Assembly (NCBI RefSeq): GCF_019669985.1
Contig: NZ_AP019782.1
Span: forward strand, 62,001 to 126,000
Origin: Methylogaea oryzae
Lineage (GTDB): Bacteria > Pseudomonadota > Gammaproteobacteria > Methylococcales > Methylococcaceae
Length of the DNA: 64,000 nt
Direction of reading: 5' to 3'
Below are positions 31,946-41,274 of the stretch, piece by piece. The position numbers and the translations under genes were made by a program. The number at the start of each line of letters is the position of its first letter. Positions within the stretch are counted from its first letter, which is position 1. The notes below the pieces were generated by a model. That model ran no database searches, was not told the origin of the DNA, and was given only the letters and a program-made list of their open reading frames with translations.

Positions 31946-34900
31946 GCGGGTTCACCATAACGCCGGTAAAGGATGGGCAGCAGGATCAGCGTCAACGCCG
32001 TGGAAGTCACCAGGCCGCCGATCACCACGATGGCCAAGGGCCGCTGGATCTCCGAGCCGGGGCCGGTGGCGAACAGCATGGGCACCAAGCCGAAGGCGGC
32101 GATGCCGGCGGTCATCAGCACCGGGCGCAGCCGCCGCAAGGTGCCTTCCACCACCACCCGCTGCATGTCGTAGCCCAGGGCGCGCAGCTGGTTGAAGTAG
32201 CTCACCAGTACCACGCCGTTGAGCACGGCGATGCCCAGAAGGGCGATGAAACCCACCGAGGCGGGCACGGACAGGTATTCGCCGGAAACCCACAGGCCCA
32301 CCACGCCGCCGACCATGGCCAGCGGGATGTTGGACAACACCAGCACCGCCTGGCGCACCGAGCCGAAGGTGGAAAACAGCAGCAGGAAGATCAGGCCGAT
32401 GGCGACCGGGATGACCAGTTGCAATCGGGCGGCGGCGCGCTGCTGGTTTTCGAACTGGCCGCCCCACTGCAGGAAGTAGCCGGGCGGCAGCTGCACTTCT
32501 TTTTGCACCACCTGCCGGGCCTCCTCGACGAAGCCCACCAGGTCGCGGTCGTGCACGTTGCTGCGCACCACGGCGAAGCGCTGGCCCCGTTCCCTCGCTA
32601 CGGATACCACGCCTTCCACCCGCTCCAGCTTGGCGACGGTGGACAGGGGGGCGCGCAGTTCGTTGGGCAGGGCCACCTGCAAGGCGGATAAGGTTCCCAT
32701 GTCGCCGGGGCCGCGCAGGATCAGGGGGGTGCGCTGGATGCCTTCCTGCACGATGCCCAGCCGCAGGCCTTCGATGCTGGCGCGCAGGGCTTCCTGCAAG
32801 GCGTCGCCGGTGAGCCCCAGCCGACCGGCGGCCAGGCGGTCCACGCTGAGGCGCAGGTACTGCATGCCTTCGTTGCGGATGGTGAACACGTCCGACGCCC
32901 CCGGCACTTTCTTCAGAGCGGCGACGATTTCCTCCGCCTTGGCGTTGAGCACGGCCAGTTCCGGGCCGAACAGTTTCACCGCCACGTCGCCGCGCACGCC
33001 GGTGAGCATTTCCGTCACGCGCATCTGGATGGGCTGGGTGAAGCCGTAGGCGATGCCGGGGAACTCGTCCATTACCTTGCGGATTTCGTCGATGAGGGCG
33101 TCCTTGTCGCCCATGCGCCATTCGTCGCGCGGTTTCAGCACCAGAAACGTGTCGGTTTCGTTGAGGCCCATGGGATCCAGCCCCAGTTCGTCCGAGCCGA
33201 CGCGGGCGATGACGCGGGTCACTTCCGGCACTTGCTTGAGGATGGCTTTCTGGATTTGCTGGTCCAGCCGGGTGGATTGCTCCAAGGTGATGGAAGGCAG
33301 TTTTTCCACCTGGACGATGATGTCGCCTTCGTCCATGGTGGGCATGAATGTTTTGCCGATCTGGGTGAACAGCAGCACGGTCAGGACCAGTAGGCCGCCG
33401 GCGGTCTTCACCACCGTCGGCACGTGCTCCAGGCACCACAGCAGGGTCGGCCGGTAGAGGGCGTGCAGCTTGCGCGGCAGCCAGGGTTCCTCGTGGGACA
33501 CGTGCTTGAGCAGGAACGAGGCCAGCACCGGGATGACGCTGAGCGACATGAGCAACGAGCCGGACAGGGCGAAGACGATGGTTAGCGCCACCGGGCCGAA
33601 CAGCTTGCCTTCCAGCCCTTCCAGGCTGAGCAGGGGCAGGAACACGATGATGATGATGAGGATGCCGGAAGTGACCGGTAGGGAAACCTCCTTCACCGCC
33701 CGGTAGATCACGTGCAAACGCGGCAGCCGGGCGGCCGCCTCGCCGTCGGCCAGCCGCGTGGCGATGTTTTCCACCACCACCACGGCGGCGTCCACCAGCA
33801 TGCCGATGGCGATGGCCAGGCCGCCCAGGCTCATGAGGTTGGCCGACAAGCCGAACCAGCTCATCAGGATGAAGGTCCACAGCGCCGCCAGGGGCAGGGA
33901 CAAGGCCACGGTCAACGCGGCGCGGGCGTCGCCGAGGAACAGGGCGAGCAACACCACCACCAGCACCACGGCTTCGATCAAGGCTTTCACCACCGTGTGC
34001 ACGGCGCGGCCCACCAGGTCGCCGCGGTTGTAGAACACTTTGAGGCTGACGCCCGGGGGCAGCGCCGGCTTGAGGTCTTCCAGCTTTTGTTCCAGACCGG
34101 CGATCACCTGGCGGGCGTTGGCGCCGCGCAGGCTCAGCACCAGCCCTTCCACCGCCTCGCCTTTGCCGTCCTGCGTGACCGCGCCATAGCGGGTCAACGC
34201 GCCGATGCGCACGTTCGCCACGTCGCCGACGCGGATCGGCACGTCGTCCTTGTTCGCCACGACGATGGCGGCAAGGTCTTCCAGGCTCTGGATGCGTCCT
34301 TCCGAGCGCACCAGCAACGATTCCTCGCCCTCGCTGACGCGGCCGGCGCCGTCGTTGCTGTTGTTGGCCTGCAAAGCGCTTTTCAGTTCCTGGAAGTCCA
34401 CGCCCCGCGCCGCCATGCGCAAATGGTCCGGTGTCACCTCGAAACTACGCACCGAGCCGCCCAGGGCGTTGACGTCGGCCACGCCGGGCACGTTGCGCAA
34501 TAACGGGCGGATCGTCCAGTCCAGCAGCCGGCGCTTCTCGGTGAGGGAAATATCGCCCTCGATGGTGAACATGAACATTTCGCCCAAGGGCGTGGTCATG
34601 GGCGCGACCCCGCCGTCGATGCCGCCGGGGAGATCGGCCCAAACGCCGTTGAGGCGCTCCGCCACTTGCTGGCGCGCCCAATAGATGTCCGTGCCTTCCT
34701 CGAAGTCCACCGTGATGTCGGTGACGGCGTACTTGGCGATGGAGCGCAGCATGGTCTGCTTGGGAATGCCCAAGAGGCCCAGCTCGATGGGGGCGGTGAT
34801 GCGGGACTCCACTTCTTCCGGCGTCATGCCGGGGGCTTTGACGATGATTTTGACCTGGGTGGGGGCCACGTCGGGAAACGCGTCGATGGGGAGTCCGCGG

Positions 34901-34989
34901 GCGGCGATATAGCCGCCCGCGGCCATCAGCGTGGTAAGAACCAGGATGAGGAGGCGCTGGGTCAGCGCCAAGCGGATCAGCGTCGCCAC
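31942..34989 (-). CDS. Heavy-metal RND efflux pump, CzcA/CusA family
   Basis: The 1015-residue inner-membrane proton/metal antiporter has twelve membrane helices, with two large periplasmic loops after helices 1 and 7. The helix-4 motif 'AIGMLVDAAVVVVEN' marks the heavy-metal (HME) branch rather than the drug branch. The precise metal (Cu/Ag versus Zn/Co/Cd) cannot be fixed from it. The GTG at 34989 is the only sensible start and overlaps the stop of the adaptor gene (TAGTG). Together with the adaptor and outer-membrane channel it forms a full CzcCBA-type exporter. Confidence 0.9.
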   Translation of the reverse strand: MATLIRLALTQRLLILVLTTLMAAGGYIAARGLPIDAFPDVAPTQVKIIVKAPGMTPEEVESRITAPIELGLLGIPKQTMLRSIAKYAVTDITVDFEEGTDIYWARQQVAERLNGVWADLPGGIDGGVAPMTTPLGEMFMFTIEGDISLTEKRRLLDWTIRPLLRNVPGVADVNALGGSVRSFEVTPDHLRMAARGVDFQELKSALQANNSNDGAGRVSEGEESLLVRSEGRIQSLEDLAAIVVANKDDVPIRVGDVANVRIGALTRYGAVTQDGKGEAVEGLVLSLRGANARQVIAGLEQKLEDLKPALPPGVSLKVFYNRGDLVGRAVHTVVKALIEAVVLVVVLLALFLGDARAALTVALSLPLAALWTFILMSWFGLSANLMSLGGLAIAIGMLVDAAVVVVENIATRLADGEAAARLPRLHVIYRAVKEVSLPVTSGILIIIIVFLPLLSLEGLEGKLFGPVALTIVFALSGSLLMSLSVIPVLASFLLKHVSHEEPWLPRKLHALYRPTLLWCLEHVPTVVKTAGGLLVLTVLLFTQIGKTFMPTMDEGDIIVQVEKLPSITLEQSTRLDQQIQKAILKQVPEVTRVIARVGSDELGLDPMGLNETDTFLVLKPRDEWRMGDKDALIDEIRKVMDEFPGIAYGFTQPIQMRVTEMLTGVRGDVAVKLFGPELAVLNAKAEEIVAALKKVPGASDVFTIRNEGMQYLRLSVDRLAAGRLGLTGDALQEALRASIEGLRLGIVQEGIQRTPLILRGPGDMGTLSALQVALPNELRAPLSTVAKLERVEGVVSVARERGQRFAVVRSNVHDRDLVGFVEEARQVVQKEVQLPPGYFLQWGGQFENQQRAAARLQLVIPVAIGLIFLLLFSTFGSVRQAVLVLSNIPLAMVGGVVGLWVSGEYLSVPASVGFIALLGIAVLNGVVLVSYFNQLRALGYDMQRVVVEGTLRRLRPVLMTAGIAAFGLVPMLFATGPGSEIQRPLAIVVIGGLVTSTALTLILLPILYRRYGEPA

Positions 34990-36131
34990 TATTCGCCGCC
35001 CTCGCTTTCCGTCCATTTGGCTTTGATGGCGGCAACGCCTTGCACTGCCACGTCGTCTTGTTCGCTTAGGGCGCCGCTCACCACCACGTCGCCGTTGGTT
35101 TGCCCCAGGAACTCGACGGTGCGCGGTTCGAATCCCTGCGGCAGGCGCACGAAGACATAGCTGGCGCCGGCTTGCCGGGCCAGGGCGGCGGCGGGAACGC
35201 GGAAGCCGGCGGCTGCGCCGGAGCGGAGGATGTCCACCCCGACGGTTTGGCCGGGGTAGAGGCGCTGGGCGCCGTTGTCCACTTCCGCCCGCGCCACCAC
35301 GCTGTGGGTGGCGGGCAGCACCTGTTTGCCGACGCTGTCGATGCGGGCGCTGATTTCGCGGCCTTGCACGCGCGCCACGTCGCCGTCGGCCACTTTGTCG
35401 ACTTGTTCCGGCGGCAGGTCGATTTCCAGCCATAAGCGGCTCACGTCGGCCACGCGGAATAGGGCGGCGAGCTGATCCACCCGCTCGCCGGTGGTCACCA
35501 GCCGTTCCAGCACCGTGCCGGACACCGGCGCCCGGATTTCCAGCCGGTCGGTCAGTTTTTGGGTCTTGAACAGCTGGTCGATTTCGGCGGGCGTCATGCC
35601 GGCAATGGATAGCACTTGGCGCACTTCCGCGTCGCCGGCGGAGTTCTTGTCGTGCAGGGTGCGGGTTTCGTCCCAGCGGCGTTTGGGAATGGCGCCCTCG
35701 GCCAGCAGCTTCTGGTCGCGGTTTAGCAGGCTGTCGGCCAAATGATGCTCGTGGGACGCCTGGAGGGCCTCCCGTTGCAAGGTGAGGAAGGCCGGGCTGG
35801 CCATTTGCGCCAATACCTGGCCTTTGGTCACTGTGTCGCCCACGGCCACATCGATGCGGCTGACCAGGCCGGCGTGAGTGGCGCTGACCATGAATTCACG
35901 CCCCGGCGGCACCACCACCCGCGCGGAGGCGGACAGCAACGGCGTGGCTCCGGCCGGGCGCGGCTTGGCGGTGCGGATATCCAGCTTGGCGGCTTGATCG
36001 GCCGTGATGGGAATAAGGGGCGCCGCATGGGCCGGGGCGGCCGTCGCCAGGGCGGCGATCAGCGCCAGGGGGCGCACGGCATGCCGATATCGTTGCGCGG
36101 CGCGCGGCGCATATTCGGTAACAATTTTCAT
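34989..36131 (-). CDS. Periplasmic adaptor of the metal exporter, CzcB/CusB family
   Basis: The 380-residue membrane-fusion protein has a signal peptide (to about residue 37). Its lipoyl/biotin-like halves are 'GLVSRIDVAVGDTVTKGQVLAQM' and 'ETRT...IRAPVSGTVLERLVTTGERV'. A helical hairpin separates them and beta-barrel domains follow. No His-rich N-terminus or CusB-type Met cluster is obvious, so the metal is undetermined. It overlaps the channel gene upstream by four bases and the pump gene downstream by one. Confidence 0.88.
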   Translation of the reverse strand: MKIVTEYAPRAAQRYRHAVRPLALIAALATAAPAHAAPLIPITADQAAKLDIRTAKPRPAGATPLLSASARVVVPPGREFMVSATHAGLVSRIDVAVGDTVTKGQVLAQMASPAFLTLQREALQASHEHHLADSLLNRDQKLLAEGAIPKRRWDETRTLHDKNSAGDAEVRQVLSIAGMTPAEIDQLFKTQKLTDRLEIRAPVSGTVLERLVTTGERVDQLAALFRVADVSRLWLEIDLPPEQVDKVADGDVARVQGREISARIDSVGKQVLPATHSVVARAEVDNGAQRLYPGQTVGVDILRSGAAAGFRVPAAALARQAGASYVFVRLPQGFEPRTVEFLGQTNGDVVVSGALSEQDDVAVQGVAAIKAKWTESEGGE

Positions 36132-37399
36132 GGCATTTCCCCCACCACCTGGTTGTAACGGGCGGTGTCGCGTTTCAATTGAATGGCCAGCAGCTCGGCG
36201 TCGCGGATGGCGGTGCGGGCGGCGGATTCGATTTTGAGCAAGTCCAGCAGCTCCATTTCGCCGGCTTCGAAGCTGGTACGGCTGATTTCGAAATGCCGCT
36301 CGGCCAGCTTCTTGCGCTCCACGGCCACCCCCAGTTGCGCCTTGTCCACTTCCAGGTGGTGTTTCGCTTCGTGCAGGGACCGTTCGAGCTGGCGTGCCAA
36401 CAGGTCGCGGTCGGCGATGGCGTGGCTGAGCTTGACGTTGGCGTCCGCTTCCACCGGCGCGTTGTAGTCGCTGCCGCCGAAGGGCACTTGCACCACTAGG
36501 TTGGTGGAGTCGTCGCGCGCCTGGCCCCGCTGGAACCAGTCGTGCTGGGTGCCCACCAGAACGGTGGGCTGGTTGCCTTGCTTGGACTTTTTCACCCATT
36601 CCAGTTCGGCGCGGGCCCGCTCCACGGCGGTGGAGGCTGCCGCGAGGGCCGGGTGGTCGCCGCCGATGTCGGTGCGCGGGCTGCGCTGCTCGTCGTAAGC
36701 GCCCGGTATGCGCTCCTGCCGCGTGAGGTTGATGTAGGCTTGGCGCGCGTGCATTAGGTTGGCCTCCGTTTCCGTGAAGGCATTGAGCTTTTCCAGGTTG
36801 TCGCTTTGCGCCAGCAGCAAGTCGGCGCGCGCCAAATCGCCGGCATCGACTCGCAGCCGCACGGTGTCCGTCAGCCGGGTGGACAAGTCGTATACCTGCT
36901 TGGCCAAGTGGTAACGGCTTTCCGCCAGGCTGATCTCCCACAACAGCTCCCGCACCAGCCCCGCCACTTCGTAACGCAGTGCGCGCTGGAATTCGGCGGC
37001 ATTGGTGGCGGCTTGCTCGGCCAAGTGCTGGCCGGCCGCTTTCTGGCCCCACATCCACAGCGGCATCTGGATGCCGGTCTGGACTTGCTTGATGCCGCGG
37101 TCGCGGCTCAGGGAGTCGTCGATGTACTGGGCGTACAATTGCGGATAACCGGGCATCCAGCTGTCGCCGCGCCGTTTGAGGGCGCCGGCTTCTTCCTCCA
37201 TGGCGCCCGCCACGGCCAGCTTGGGGTAAACCTCGGTGGCGATGTCGACCAGCTGCTTAAGGTTTAACCCGGGGTCGCTGATCAATTGGTCGTAGTGTTC
37301 GATGGCGGCATGGTTGCTGTCCGCCGTGGCGCAGAAAGGCGACGCCCCGAGAAAAACGCTGAGTGACAGCGCCGGCAAGTGCCGGAGTTTGATGAACAT
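36128..37399 (-). CDS. Outer-membrane channel of the metal exporter, CzcC family
   Basis: The 423-residue TolC-fold protein has a signal peptide and long helical repeats ('YEVAGLVRELLWEISLAESRYHLAKQVYDLSTRLTDTVRLRVDAGDLARADLLLAQSD' includes the typical 'aG.la..dll.a' turn). The internal ATG at 37399 gives a proper signal peptide; the longer frame does not. It is the first gene of the czcCBA-DUF3240 operon. Confidence 0.85.
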   Translation of the reverse strand: MFIKLRHLPALSLSVFLGASPFCATADSNHAAIEHYDQLISDPGLNLKQLVDIATEVYPKLAVAGAMEEEAGALKRRGDSWMPGYPQLYAQYIDDSLSRDRGIKQVQTGIQMPLWMWGQKAAGQHLAEQAATNAAEFQRALRYEVAGLVRELLWEISLAESRYHLAKQVYDLSTRLTDTVRLRVDAGDLARADLLLAQSDNLEKLNAFTETEANLMHARQAYINLTRQERIPGAYDEQRSPRTDIGGDHPALAAASTAVERARAELEWVKKSKQGNQPTVLVGTQHDWFQRGQARDDSTNLVVQVPFGGSDYNAPVEADANVKLSHAIADRDLLARQLERSLHEAKHHLEVDKAQLGVAVERKKLAERHFEISRTSFEAGEMELLDLLKIESAARTAIRDAELLAIQLKRDTARYNQVVGEMP

Positions 37400-37540
37400 A
37401 AATGAAAAACTCCATGGGGCGCGAGCAGGTTCGCGACAGCCCGGACAGGTCGAGACACGCAATAAGGGTCGAGTCTACGTTGCCGGCGTCGCCGGGCCAC
37501 GGCTCTTGCCCGGGGCCCGGCGACGTTTGGCAACGAAAGA

Positions 37541-37954
37541 TTAAAGCGTAGCCGAGAAGGGCGGTGCGCGCGGCGACGCCAGCTTTCGTCTGGGGGGGCT
37601 GGCTAGGGGGGAAGGGCCGAGTTCCTTCGGCGATGGGCTCGCCGCGATCTGGCCGCAGTTCGCCGGCGAGGGGAAAAACATCAGCGCCAGCTGGGGGCTG
37701 GGAGGCGACAGTACGCGATCCGGTTTGGCCTGCAGGCCCGTGGCGATGCCGACCGCCATTCCGGGCTCTTGCGGCGAGGGATCGGCCGCGACCGACGTCG
37801 CCGCATCCGGCGATGCCGCCAGCGTTTCCAAGCCCGGCAAATGCACTTTGCCCGTCATGGCCTCGCCGCCCACATGGGCATGCACCAGGGGCGCCGCCAG
37901 TTGGGCGACGGCCAGGAGCAACGCGAGCGCGATTCTGAGGGAAGTGGCTGCCAT
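37541..37954 (-). CDS. Small secreted protein upstream of the metal exporter
   Basis: The 137-residue protein has a clear signal peptide (LRIALALLLAVAQLAAPLVHA-H) and a low-complexity Pro/Ala/Ser-rich mature part with a His-Val-Gly-Gly start. Similar short exported proteins often precede metal-efflux operons, but no metal motif is convincing. It lies 141 bp upstream of czcC on the same strand and 30 bp downstream of ccmF. No ribosome binding site is evident, so the start is uncertain. Confidence 0.55.
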   Translation of the reverse strand: MAATSLRIALALLLAVAQLAAPLVHAHVGGEAMTGKVHLPGLETLAASPDAATSVAADPSPQEPGMAVGIATGLQAKPDRVLSPPSPQLALMFFPSPANCGQIAASPSPKELGPSPLASPPRRKLASPRAPPFSATL

Positions 37955-37984
37955 GGAACGATTATGCGGGGGGCGGCGCGAATG

Positions 37985-39970
37985 TCAAACCGGCCGACCG
38001 GCGGGGCTGGCTGTCGCGCTCGCACGCCCGGCCACCAGCGCTTTGGCCAGGCGGTAGCGCCGGTCCAACGCGGCGAGCAGCCCGCCCGCCATCATCACCA
38101 AGCCGCCCAGCCAGATCCAGCGGATCATGGGCTTGTGGTAGAGGCGCACGCTCCAGGCGTTGTCGCCCAGGGGCTCGCCCAGGGCGACGTAAAGGTCGCG
38201 GGACAGGCTGGGGTCGATGGCGGCTTCGGTCATGGTGTTGCCGCGTACGTTGTAGCGGCGCTTTTCCGGGTGCAGTTCGGCGACCGTTTGCCCGTCGCGG
38301 CTCACCGTGAAGCGGCCCTGCTGGGCCACGTAGTTGGGGCCGGGGGCGGCTTCCACCCCGTCGAAGCGGAAGGCGTAGCCGCCCAGTTCCGCCGTCTCGC
38401 CCGGTGCCAGGCGCACGGTTTTTTCCTGGCTGTAGAGGGACGACACGGCGACGCCGGCCAGGAACACCGCCAGGCCGATGTGGGCCACGGTCATGCCGTA
38501 GAAGCCGGCGGATTGCAGGCGCAGGCCGTCCTTGAGCGAGTCGCGCAAGCCGACCCGGCTATAGAAAGAAATGAGCGCGGTGGCCGCCAGCCACAGGGCC
38601 ATCGCCAGCGCGGCCATGGCTTTCAATTCCACCGGTTTGAAGCAGATGGCCGCCAAGGCGATGCCGACCGCCAGGCTGACCGGCGCGACCCAGCGCAAGC
38701 GGCGGGCGATCTTGCCCAGCTCGGCCGAGCGCCAGCCCACCATGGGGGCGAGTCCCGCCAGCAGGAATATCGGCGCCATCAGCGGGGTGAACACGGCGCT
38801 GAAATAGGGCGGGCCCACGGAAATCTTTCCCAGGTGCAAGGCGTCCAAAATCAGCGGGTAGAGCGTGCCCAGCAGGATGCTGGCGGCGGCCACCACCAAC
38901 AGCAGGTTGTTGACCAGCAACAGGTTTTCGCGGGATGCGAATTCGTAGTGCACGTGCTCCTTCACTGCCGGCAGCTTCCAGGCGTAGAGGGCCAGGGAGC
39001 CGCCCACCGTCAAACCGAGGAACACCAGGATGAACAGGCCGCGGGCCGGGTCAGAGGCGAAAGCGTGCACCGAAGTGAGCACGCCGGAGCGCACCAGGAA
39101 CATGCCCATCAGGCTCAGGGAAAAGGCGAAGATTGCCAGCAGCACGGTCCAGGCCTTGAAGGCGCCGCGCTTTTCCGTGACCGCCAGGGAGTGAATCAGC
39201 GCGGTGGCCACCAGCCAGGGCATGAAAGACGCATTCTCCACCGGATCCCAGAACCACCAGCCGCCCCAGCCCAGTTCGTAGTATGCCCACCAGGAGCCCA
39301 GGGTGATGCCGAAAGTGAGGAACATCCAGGCCACCAGGGTCCAGGGCCGCGACCAGCGCGCCCAGGCCGAGTCCAGGTTGCCGGACAGCAGCGCCGCGAT
39401 GGCGAAAGCGAAAGCCACCGCCAGCCCCACGTAGCCGATGTAGAGCATGGGTGGGTGCACGGTGAGGCCGAAGTCTTGCAACAGCGGGTTCAAGTCGGCG
39501 CCGTCCGGGGCGGGCGGGAACATTCGCCCGAACGGATTGGAGGTGAACAGGATGAAGCTCAGCACGCCCATGCTCACCAGCCCCATCACGCCCAGCACGC
39601 GGGCGAGGAAGTCGTCGCTCAGCGTGCGGCTGAAGATGGTCACCGCCACCGTCCACAGGCCGAGGATCACCGCCCACAGCAGCATGGAGCCTTCGTGGGC
39701 GCTCCAGGTGGCGGCGATGCGGTAGTAGGTGGGCAGGTCCGAGTTGGAGTTTTCGGCGACGTAGGCCACGGAGAAGTCGTTGCCGGCGAAGCCGTACACC
39801 AGGCAGCCGAAAGCGGCCAACAAGAACATGGCTTGGGAGCGGGCGGCCGGCTTGCCCAGGGCCATCCATAGCCCGTTGCCGTTGGCCGCGCCCCACAAGG
39901 GAAATACGGCTTGCACGCCGGCCATGAGCAAAGCCATGACCAGACAGAAGTGGCCCAGTTCGGCGATCAT
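37985..39970 (-). CDS. ccmF: Haem lyase subunit CcmF
   Basis: The 661-residue membrane protein of cytochrome c maturation attaches haem to apocytochrome CxxCH motifs. It has about fifteen helices and the haem-handling WWD motif 'WGGWWFWDPVENASFMPW'. The conserved 'TVHPPMLYIGYVG' and 'SAHEGSMLLW' blocks are also present. It overlaps ccmE by four bases. In most gammaproteobacteria ccmG and ccmH follow; here the next gene is the secreted protein of the metal-efflux locus, so those partners must be elsewhere. Confidence 0.95.
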   Translation of the reverse strand: MIAELGHFCLVMALLMAGVQAVFPLWGAANGNGLWMALGKPAARSQAMFLLAAFGCLVYGFAGNDFSVAYVAENSNSDLPTYYRIAATWSAHEGSMLLWAVILGLWTVAVTIFSRTLSDDFLARVLGVMGLVSMGVLSFILFTSNPFGRMFPPAPDGADLNPLLQDFGLTVHPPMLYIGYVGLAVAFAFAIAALLSGNLDSAWARWSRPWTLVAWMFLTFGITLGSWWAYYELGWGGWWFWDPVENASFMPWLVATALIHSLAVTEKRGAFKAWTVLLAIFAFSLSLMGMFLVRSGVLTSVHAFASDPARGLFILVFLGLTVGGSLALYAWKLPAVKEHVHYEFASRENLLLVNNLLLVVAAASILLGTLYPLILDALHLGKISVGPPYFSAVFTPLMAPIFLLAGLAPMVGWRSAELGKIARRLRWVAPVSLAVGIALAAICFKPVELKAMAALAMALWLAATALISFYSRVGLRDSLKDGLRLQSAGFYGMTVAHIGLAVFLAGVAVSSLYSQEKTVRLAPGETAELGGYAFRFDGVEAAPGPNYVAQQGRFTVSRDGQTVAELHPEKRRYNVRGNTMTEAAIDPSLSRDLYVALGEPLGDNAWSVRLYHKPMIRWIWLGGLVMMAGGLLAALDRRYRLAKALVAGRASATASPAGRPV

Positions 39971-40431
39971 TTCTGGTAGTCCTTGTAAGTGGTGGGCATC
40001 TGGCCGTTCTTTTTCAGGGAGTCGGCCACTTCCGGCGGCATGTAGTTTTCGTCGTGCTTGGCCAGCACTTCGCTGGCCTGGAACACGTTGGCATCGTCCA
40101 ACTGGCCCATGGCGATGATGCCCTGGCCTTCGCGGAACAGGTCGGGCAGGATGCCGGTGTAGGCGATGGGCACGCTGGCCTTGCCGTCGCTGACGGTGAA
40201 ACGCACCAATAGGCTTTGCGGGTCGCGCTGCACGCTGCCTTGCTCCACCAGGCCGCCGACGCGGAACGGATAGCCTTTGGGCGCCTCGCCCGCCGCGATC
40301 TGGCTGGGCGTGTAGAAATACAGCAGATTTTTCTGGAACGCGGTTAGGGCCAGGAAGGCGGCGACGGCGACGCCGGCGATCAACAGCCCCACCCAAACCA
40401 TGCGGCGCTGGCGGGGGGTTAAATTCTTCAT
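39967..40431 (-). CDS. ccmE: Haem chaperone CcmE
   Basis: The 154-residue protein has one N-terminal membrane anchor (about 11-29) and a periplasmic beta-barrel. It carries haem covalently on His126 in 'KHDENYMPPEV', with the conserved Tyr130 nearby. The block 'FRVGGLVEQGSVQRD' is typical. It takes haem from CcmC and hands it to CcmF. It overlaps ccmD and ccmF. Confidence 0.95.
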   Translation of the reverse strand: MKNLTPRQRRMVWVGLLIAGVAVAAFLALTAFQKNLLYFYTPSQIAAGEAPKGYPFRVGGLVEQGSVQRDPQSLLVRFTVSDGKASVPIAYTGILPDLFREGQGIIAMGQLDDANVFQASEVLAKHDENYMPPEVADSLKKNGQMPTTYKDYQK

Positions 40432-40631
40432 GCGGCGTTCTCCTCGGCGGCTGTTCGGCCGGCCTGTTTGCGGGATTCCTGGCGCTGGGCCCGCTCCAGG
40501 CTTTCCAGTAGCTGGGCCTTGCGGCGCAGCGGCAGGATCAGGTTGATCGCCAGCACGGCTAAAGCCAGCCCGTAGCTGGTCCAAACGTAGAGGGCGTAGC
40601 CGCCCATGTGGAAGAACGTTTCGAAATTCAT
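40428..40631 (-). CDS. ccmD: CcmD, small membrane subunit
   Basis: The 67-residue protein has a single membrane helix and the CcmD opening 'FFHMGGYALYVWTSYGLALAVLAINLILPLRR', followed by a charged cytoplasmic tail. It helps release haem-loaded CcmE from the CcmABC complex. It overlaps ccmE by four bases but is separated from ccmC by an unrelated Uma2 gene. Confidence 0.9.
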   Translation of the reverse strand: MNFETFFHMGGYALYVWTSYGLALAVLAINLILPLRRKAQLLESLERAQRQESRKQAGRTAAEENAA

Positions 40632-40666
40632 GGAGGTAGGGTCTTACTCAAAAGCCTCGAAGGCCG

Positions 40667-41251
40667 TTATGACAAGGTCACTTTGTCGTAAATGTCTTTC
40701 AGCAACACGCCGCACTGGATCGACGACAGTTCCAGCACCGTTTCCGGCTGGTTCAGTTCGGTCAGTATCCACTGCTCGCCGTCGCGTAGATAGTGCTCCA
40801 CCCGCATGCGGTCCTGGGACACCAGCACGTACTCGCGCAACGATGCGAGGCGGCGGTAATGGGCGAATTTTTCGCCGCGGTCGTAGGCCTCGGTGCTTTC
40901 CGACAGCACTTCGACGATGACGCCGGGGTTGAGCAAGGTGTCGTTGTGCTGGTCGTCGAAGCGAATGTCGCCGCAGGCCACCGCCACATCCGGGTAGGTG
41001 TAAAGGCCGGTGGGAGTAACTTTCACGCGCATGTCGGCCACATAGGCTTCGCAGGGCCGGCCCTTCAACTGGTTGCCCAATTCGCGGACAAGGTTGAAGA
41101 CAATCAGATTGTGCGCCCGACTGGTGCCGGCCATGGCGTAAATGCGGCCGTTGATGTATTCGCTCTTGAATTCAGCCTGGCGCTCCAAAGCCAGGTATTC
41201 CTCCGGCGTGTACAGTTTTTCGGAAACGCTGCTCATGGCTGATGCTCCCAT
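40667..41251 (-). CDS. Uma2-family (DUF820) nuclease-fold protein
   Basis: The 194-residue protein has the PD-(D/E)xK-like layout of Uma2 proteins: 'LTPEEYLALE'-type start ('YTPEEYLALERQAEFKSEYINGRIYAMAG'), 'YPDVAVACGD' and 'GVIVEVLSESTEAYDRGEKFAHYRRLASLREYVLV'. These genes are abundant in cyanobacteria and mobile in other genomes; their role is unknown. It sits inside the ccm operon between ccmC and ccmD, 23 bp after ccmC. An ATG five codons in (41236) is an alternative start. Confidence 0.88.
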   Translation of the reverse strand: MGASAMSSVSEKLYTPEEYLALERQAEFKSEYINGRIYAMAGTSRAHNLIVFNLVRELGNQLKGRPCEAYVADMRVKVTPTGLYTYPDVAVACGDIRFDDQHNDTLLNPGVIVEVLSESTEAYDRGEKFAHYRRLASLREYVLVSQDRMRVEHYLRDGEQWILTELNQPETVLELSSIQCGVLLKDIYDKVTLS

Positions 41252-41274
41252 CCGCTAGCTCCGGCCATCTTGGG

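Noticed and set aside
40667-41251. Transposase or homing endonuclease disrupting the ccm operon
   Set aside because: The sequence is a Uma2/DUF820 protein. No terminal inverted repeats, target duplication or transposase motif were found around it.
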